Positions 40,053-42,094 of a stretch of DNA of 42,094 bases are shown here, one piece after another. The DNA comes from SAR202 cluster bacterium bin16 (GTDB lineage Bacteria; Chloroflexota; Dehalococcoidia; Lucifugimonadales; Australimonadaceae), in contig MPMJ01000027.1 in NCBI GenBank assembly GCA_002238425.1, forward strand, positions 1 through 42,094, written 5' to 3'. The notes beneath the pieces were generated by a model, which saw only the letters and a program-made list of their open reading frames with translations, had not been told where the DNA came from and did not search any database. Numbering within the stretch: the stretch's first letter is position 1; each line of letters starts with the position of its first letter. The position numbers and the translations under genes were made by a program.

Positions 40053-41792
40053 ATGCGTAGTTCAGCGAAGTTCTTCCCGGCCCTCGTGTCCCTTGTCCTC
40101 CTCCTCGCCGCTTGCGGATCCGGGGATGAACCCAGACCTACCGATCCTCCCGGACCTGTTGACGGCGCGGAAGTCCTGACGCTCCTCTACTGGCAGGCGC
40201 CGTCTATACCGAGCCCCTATCTCTCCGGCGGCTATAAGGACCGTGACGCGGGCGCGGTCACGCTGGAGCCGTTGGCCGTGTACGACCCCGACGGCAATCT
40301 GGTGCCGTCGCTGGCCACGGGGATACCCACGCTGGAGAACGGCGGCGTTTCGGCTGACCTGATGTCAGTCACGTGGACGCTGAAAGAAGGACTGCAGTGG
40401 TCGGATGGCAGCCCCGTGACAGCCGGCGACGTGGTTTTCACGTGGCGCTATTGCACTGACCACGAGACGGGCTGCACGGGGGCCGACGCATTCGAAGGCA
40501 TCGCCTCGGTGGAAGCCGTCGATATGCTCACCGTCGAGATTACGTTCGAGGCTCCCACGCCATACCCCTACAACGCGTTCGTCAGCACGAGCGCTCCCAT
40601 CATCAGCGAGGAGCAGTTCGCCGGTTGCGTCGGCGCAGCCGCCACGACCTGCGATGCTCAGAACAACGCTCCGCTCGGCACCGGCCCGTACCGCATCACC
40701 GCGTTCGAGCCCAACGAGCAAGCCGAATACGAACGCAACCCGTTCTATCGGGGCCCGGAGCCCTACTTCGACCGTGTCGTGCTCGTGGGCGGCGGCGATG
40801 CCCTGTCGGCTGCTCGCGCCGTGCTGGAGACCGGCGAAGCCGATTATGCCTGGAACCTGCAGATAGACCCGGAAGTGCTCGCCATCATGGAGGCGGGAGG
40901 CAACGGCACGGTGGTCTCGGCGTTTGCCAGCCTGGTCGAGCGCATCGTCGCCAACCAGACGGACCCCGACCCTGCGCTGGGAGACGACCGCTCCGAGTAC
41001 ATCGACGGGCAGAACCCGCACCCGTTCCTCACCTTCACGCCCATCGCGCAAGCTATGTCGATGGCCATAGACCGCACGCTCATCTCGGAGCGGCTCTACG
41101 GGTTCGCGGGACAACCTGCGTGCAACATCGTCACGGGCCCCGCTGCCTACGCTTCAACCGCCAATGAGAGCTGCCTCGAGCAGGACATCGACGGCGCGAA
41201 CCGCCTGCTCGATGAGAACGACGTGCTCGACACCGATGGCGACGGCATCCGTGAACACAACGGCGTTCCGCTGCACGTCGTCTACCAGACCTCGACGAAC
41301 GCCATCCGGCAGGATACGCAGGCGCTCATCCGCGATTGGTGGAGCCGGATAGGCATCGAGACCGGGATCGTGCACCACGACGCGGCGCTCTTCTTCGGCG
41401 GCGACCCGGTGGAGAACGCTGAAGAGTCGTATCGCAGGTTCTTCGCCGACGTGCAGATGTACGCGACCGATTCCGGCATCGATCCGCAGCAATACCTGTT
41501 CAGTCGGCTCTGCGACCACATCCAGGCGCGGGAGAACAACTGGGCCGACGGTAACAACGCCCGCTCCTGCAACCCCGAGTACGACGCGGTCTACGCCCAG
41601 CTCGCCGATGCACAGGCCGGGCCGGAGCGTGCGGCGCTCATCAAGCGCCTGAACGACCTGCACGTGCAGAGCTACTTCGAGATTCCACTGGTGAACCGCG
41701 GCCTGGTCTCCGCGCACCTGAACACCCTCCAGGGCGTCCGTATCAACGGCTGGGACAGCGAGCTCTGGAACATCGCTGAGTGGCGCCGCTAG
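40053..41792 (+). CDS. Family-5 (peptide/nickel-type) ABC solute-binding lipoprotein
   Basis: A 579-residue exported lipoprotein: signal peptide with ALVSLVLLLAAC lipobox, short Pro-rich linker, then a family-5 binding domain. Typical segments are TWTLKEGLQWSDGSPVTAGDVVFTW (family signature), NAPLGTGPYRITAFEPNEQAEYERNPFYRG, AMSMAIDRTLIS and GLVSAHLNTLQGVRINGWDSELWNIAEW. It carries a DTDGDGIRE segment near residues 392-400 with the layout of a calcium-binding loop, common in this family. Cognate permeases and ATPases are not in the window; the right side is interrupted by an insertion-sequence end. ATG 40053 lies 14 bases after GGAAAGGA. Likely ligands are oligopeptides or other small organic molecules. 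Confidence 0.9.
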   Translation: MRSSAKFFPALVSLVLLLAACGSGDEPRPTDPPGPVDGAEVLTLLYWQAPSIPSPYLSGGYKDRDAGAVTLEPLAVYDPDGNLVPSLATGIPTLENGGVSADLMSVTWTLKEGLQWSDGSPVTAGDVVFTWRYCTDHETGCTGADAFEGIASVEAVDMLTVEITFEAPTPYPYNAFVSTSAPIISEEQFAGCVGAAATTCDAQNNAPLGTGPYRITAFEPNEQAEYERNPFYRGPEPYFDRVVLVGGGDALSAARAVLETGEADYAWNLQIDPEVLAIMEAGGNGTVVSAFASLVERIVANQTDPDPALGDDRSEYIDGQNPHPFLTFTPIAQAMSMAIDRTLISERLYGFAGQPACNIVTGPAAYASTANESCLEQDIDGANRLLDENDVLDTDGDGIREHNGVPLHVVYQTSTNAIRQDTQALIRDWWSRIGIETGIVHHDAALFFGGDPVENAEESYRRFFADVQMYATDSGIDPQQYLFSRLCDHIQARENNWADGNNARSCNPEYDAVYAQLADAQAGPERAALIKRLNDLHVQSYFEIPLVNRGLVSAHLNTLQGVRINGWDSELWNIAEWRR

Positions 41793-41822
41793 GTGCTCGT
41801 CGTCTCCCCCTCCCCTTGGGAC

Positions 41823-41869
41823 TGTATAGACCGGAGACATGGTTTACGGGTGTTCGGAGACATACTTTA
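41823..41869 (+). repeat. Insertion-sequence end with repeated CGGAGACAT motifs
   Basis: Starting at TGTATAGACCGGAGACATGG, the region holds two similar units, CCGGAGACATGGTTTA (41831-41846) and TCGGAGACATACTTTA (41854-41869), 23 bases apart and 13/16 identical. Repeated units like these at an end beside a transposase gene are typical transposase-binding sites. The probable outer tip is the TGT at 41823. Confidence 0.55.
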
Positions 41870-42094
41870 CACATCCGGGCACCTTGTGACCTGCGGTTCA
41901 GGGCCGCGCAGATCCACGTCGGCGATGGGGTGTGTCATGAACCAGACACCCCATATGCCGTCGTCTTCTGTTGGCCGGAGCGCTACCGGATACCCCCGGA
42001 GCGCCCGGCCCACCTTGAACGCGTAGCCCTTGAAGCTCACCCACCCTTCTGCCATCACCTTGCGCACCAGGTCGCCGTCTCCGTATTCGATCGG
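41867..42094 (-). mobile_element. C-terminal part of a DDE-type transposase (partial, runs off the edge)
   Basis: The minus-strand frame is open from the right edge (first codon CCG at 42094) to the stop at 41867, leaving about 75 residues. It begins IEYGDGDLVRKVMAEGWVSF and contains FKVGRALRGYPVALRPTEDDGIW followed by THPIADVDLR. This is the C-terminal segment of integrase-core transposases of the IS481/IS3 kind. It ends beside the repeated terminal motifs, so the left end of the element is about 41823. The catalytic domain is outside the window. Confidence 0.82.

Overview
The window is GC-rich DNA of about 62-64%. Its lipoproteins carry Pro/Thr-rich linkers, it holds a leucine-rich-repeat/Ig-like surface protein, and it has many Rieske oxygenases, UbiD-like proteins and HyuA/HyuB-type enzymes. 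This mix suggests a Chloroflexota genome (Dehalococcoidia or SAR202-like lineage). That assignment rests on gene style only: there is no rRNA or other marker gene here.

Region 1 (1-4.4 kb) is a mobile-element edge. A large serine recombinase is followed by an imperfect 34-bp direct repeat (possible attachment or binding sites), a tRNA-3'-half-like stem-loop and a small hypothetical gene on the minus strand. Next comes a surface protein that lacks its N-terminus and is broken by an in-frame TAG.

Region 2 (4.6-17.0 kb) is the most interesting part. It holds an alpha/beta hydrolase, an NHL beta-propeller protein, an FAD-dependent amine-oxidase-like protein, an LprG/LppX-type lipid-binding lipoprotein overlapping a P55-like MFS transporter, a Rieske oxygenase of the Neverland/KshA type and an RND/MMPL transporter. 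These are followed by a protein with full-length similarity to sterol C-24 methyltransferase and, convergent to it, an unusual GPP34-cytochrome P450 fusion. Together they look like a sterol or polycyclic-lipid tailoring and transport locus. No squalene epoxidase or cyclase is present in the window, so the substrate is unproven.

Region 3 (17.2-35.4 kb) is catabolic. It has two PqqC/TenA-like proteins, an amidohydrolase, a Rieske-UbiD pair, an ABC permease with its binding lipoprotein (no ATPase) and a second UbiD. Divergent from these is a tight six-gene operon: Rieske oxygenase, haem-oxygenase-fold protein, SDR, isochorismatase-fold hydrolase, HyuA and HyuB. This looks like oxidation and hydrolysis/decarboxylation of an imported, probably cyclic, compound.

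Region 4 (35.4-42.1 kb) has a BNR/Asp-box propeller, a binding-protein-fold protein without signal peptide next to a tandem nitroreductase, a small hypothetical gene overlapping the stump of a DNA methyltransferase, a RidA-like protein, a family-5 solute-binding lipoprotein and the end of an insertion sequence running off the right edge. No stretch above 300 bases lacks a gene. No rRNA, complete tRNA or CRISPR array was seen.
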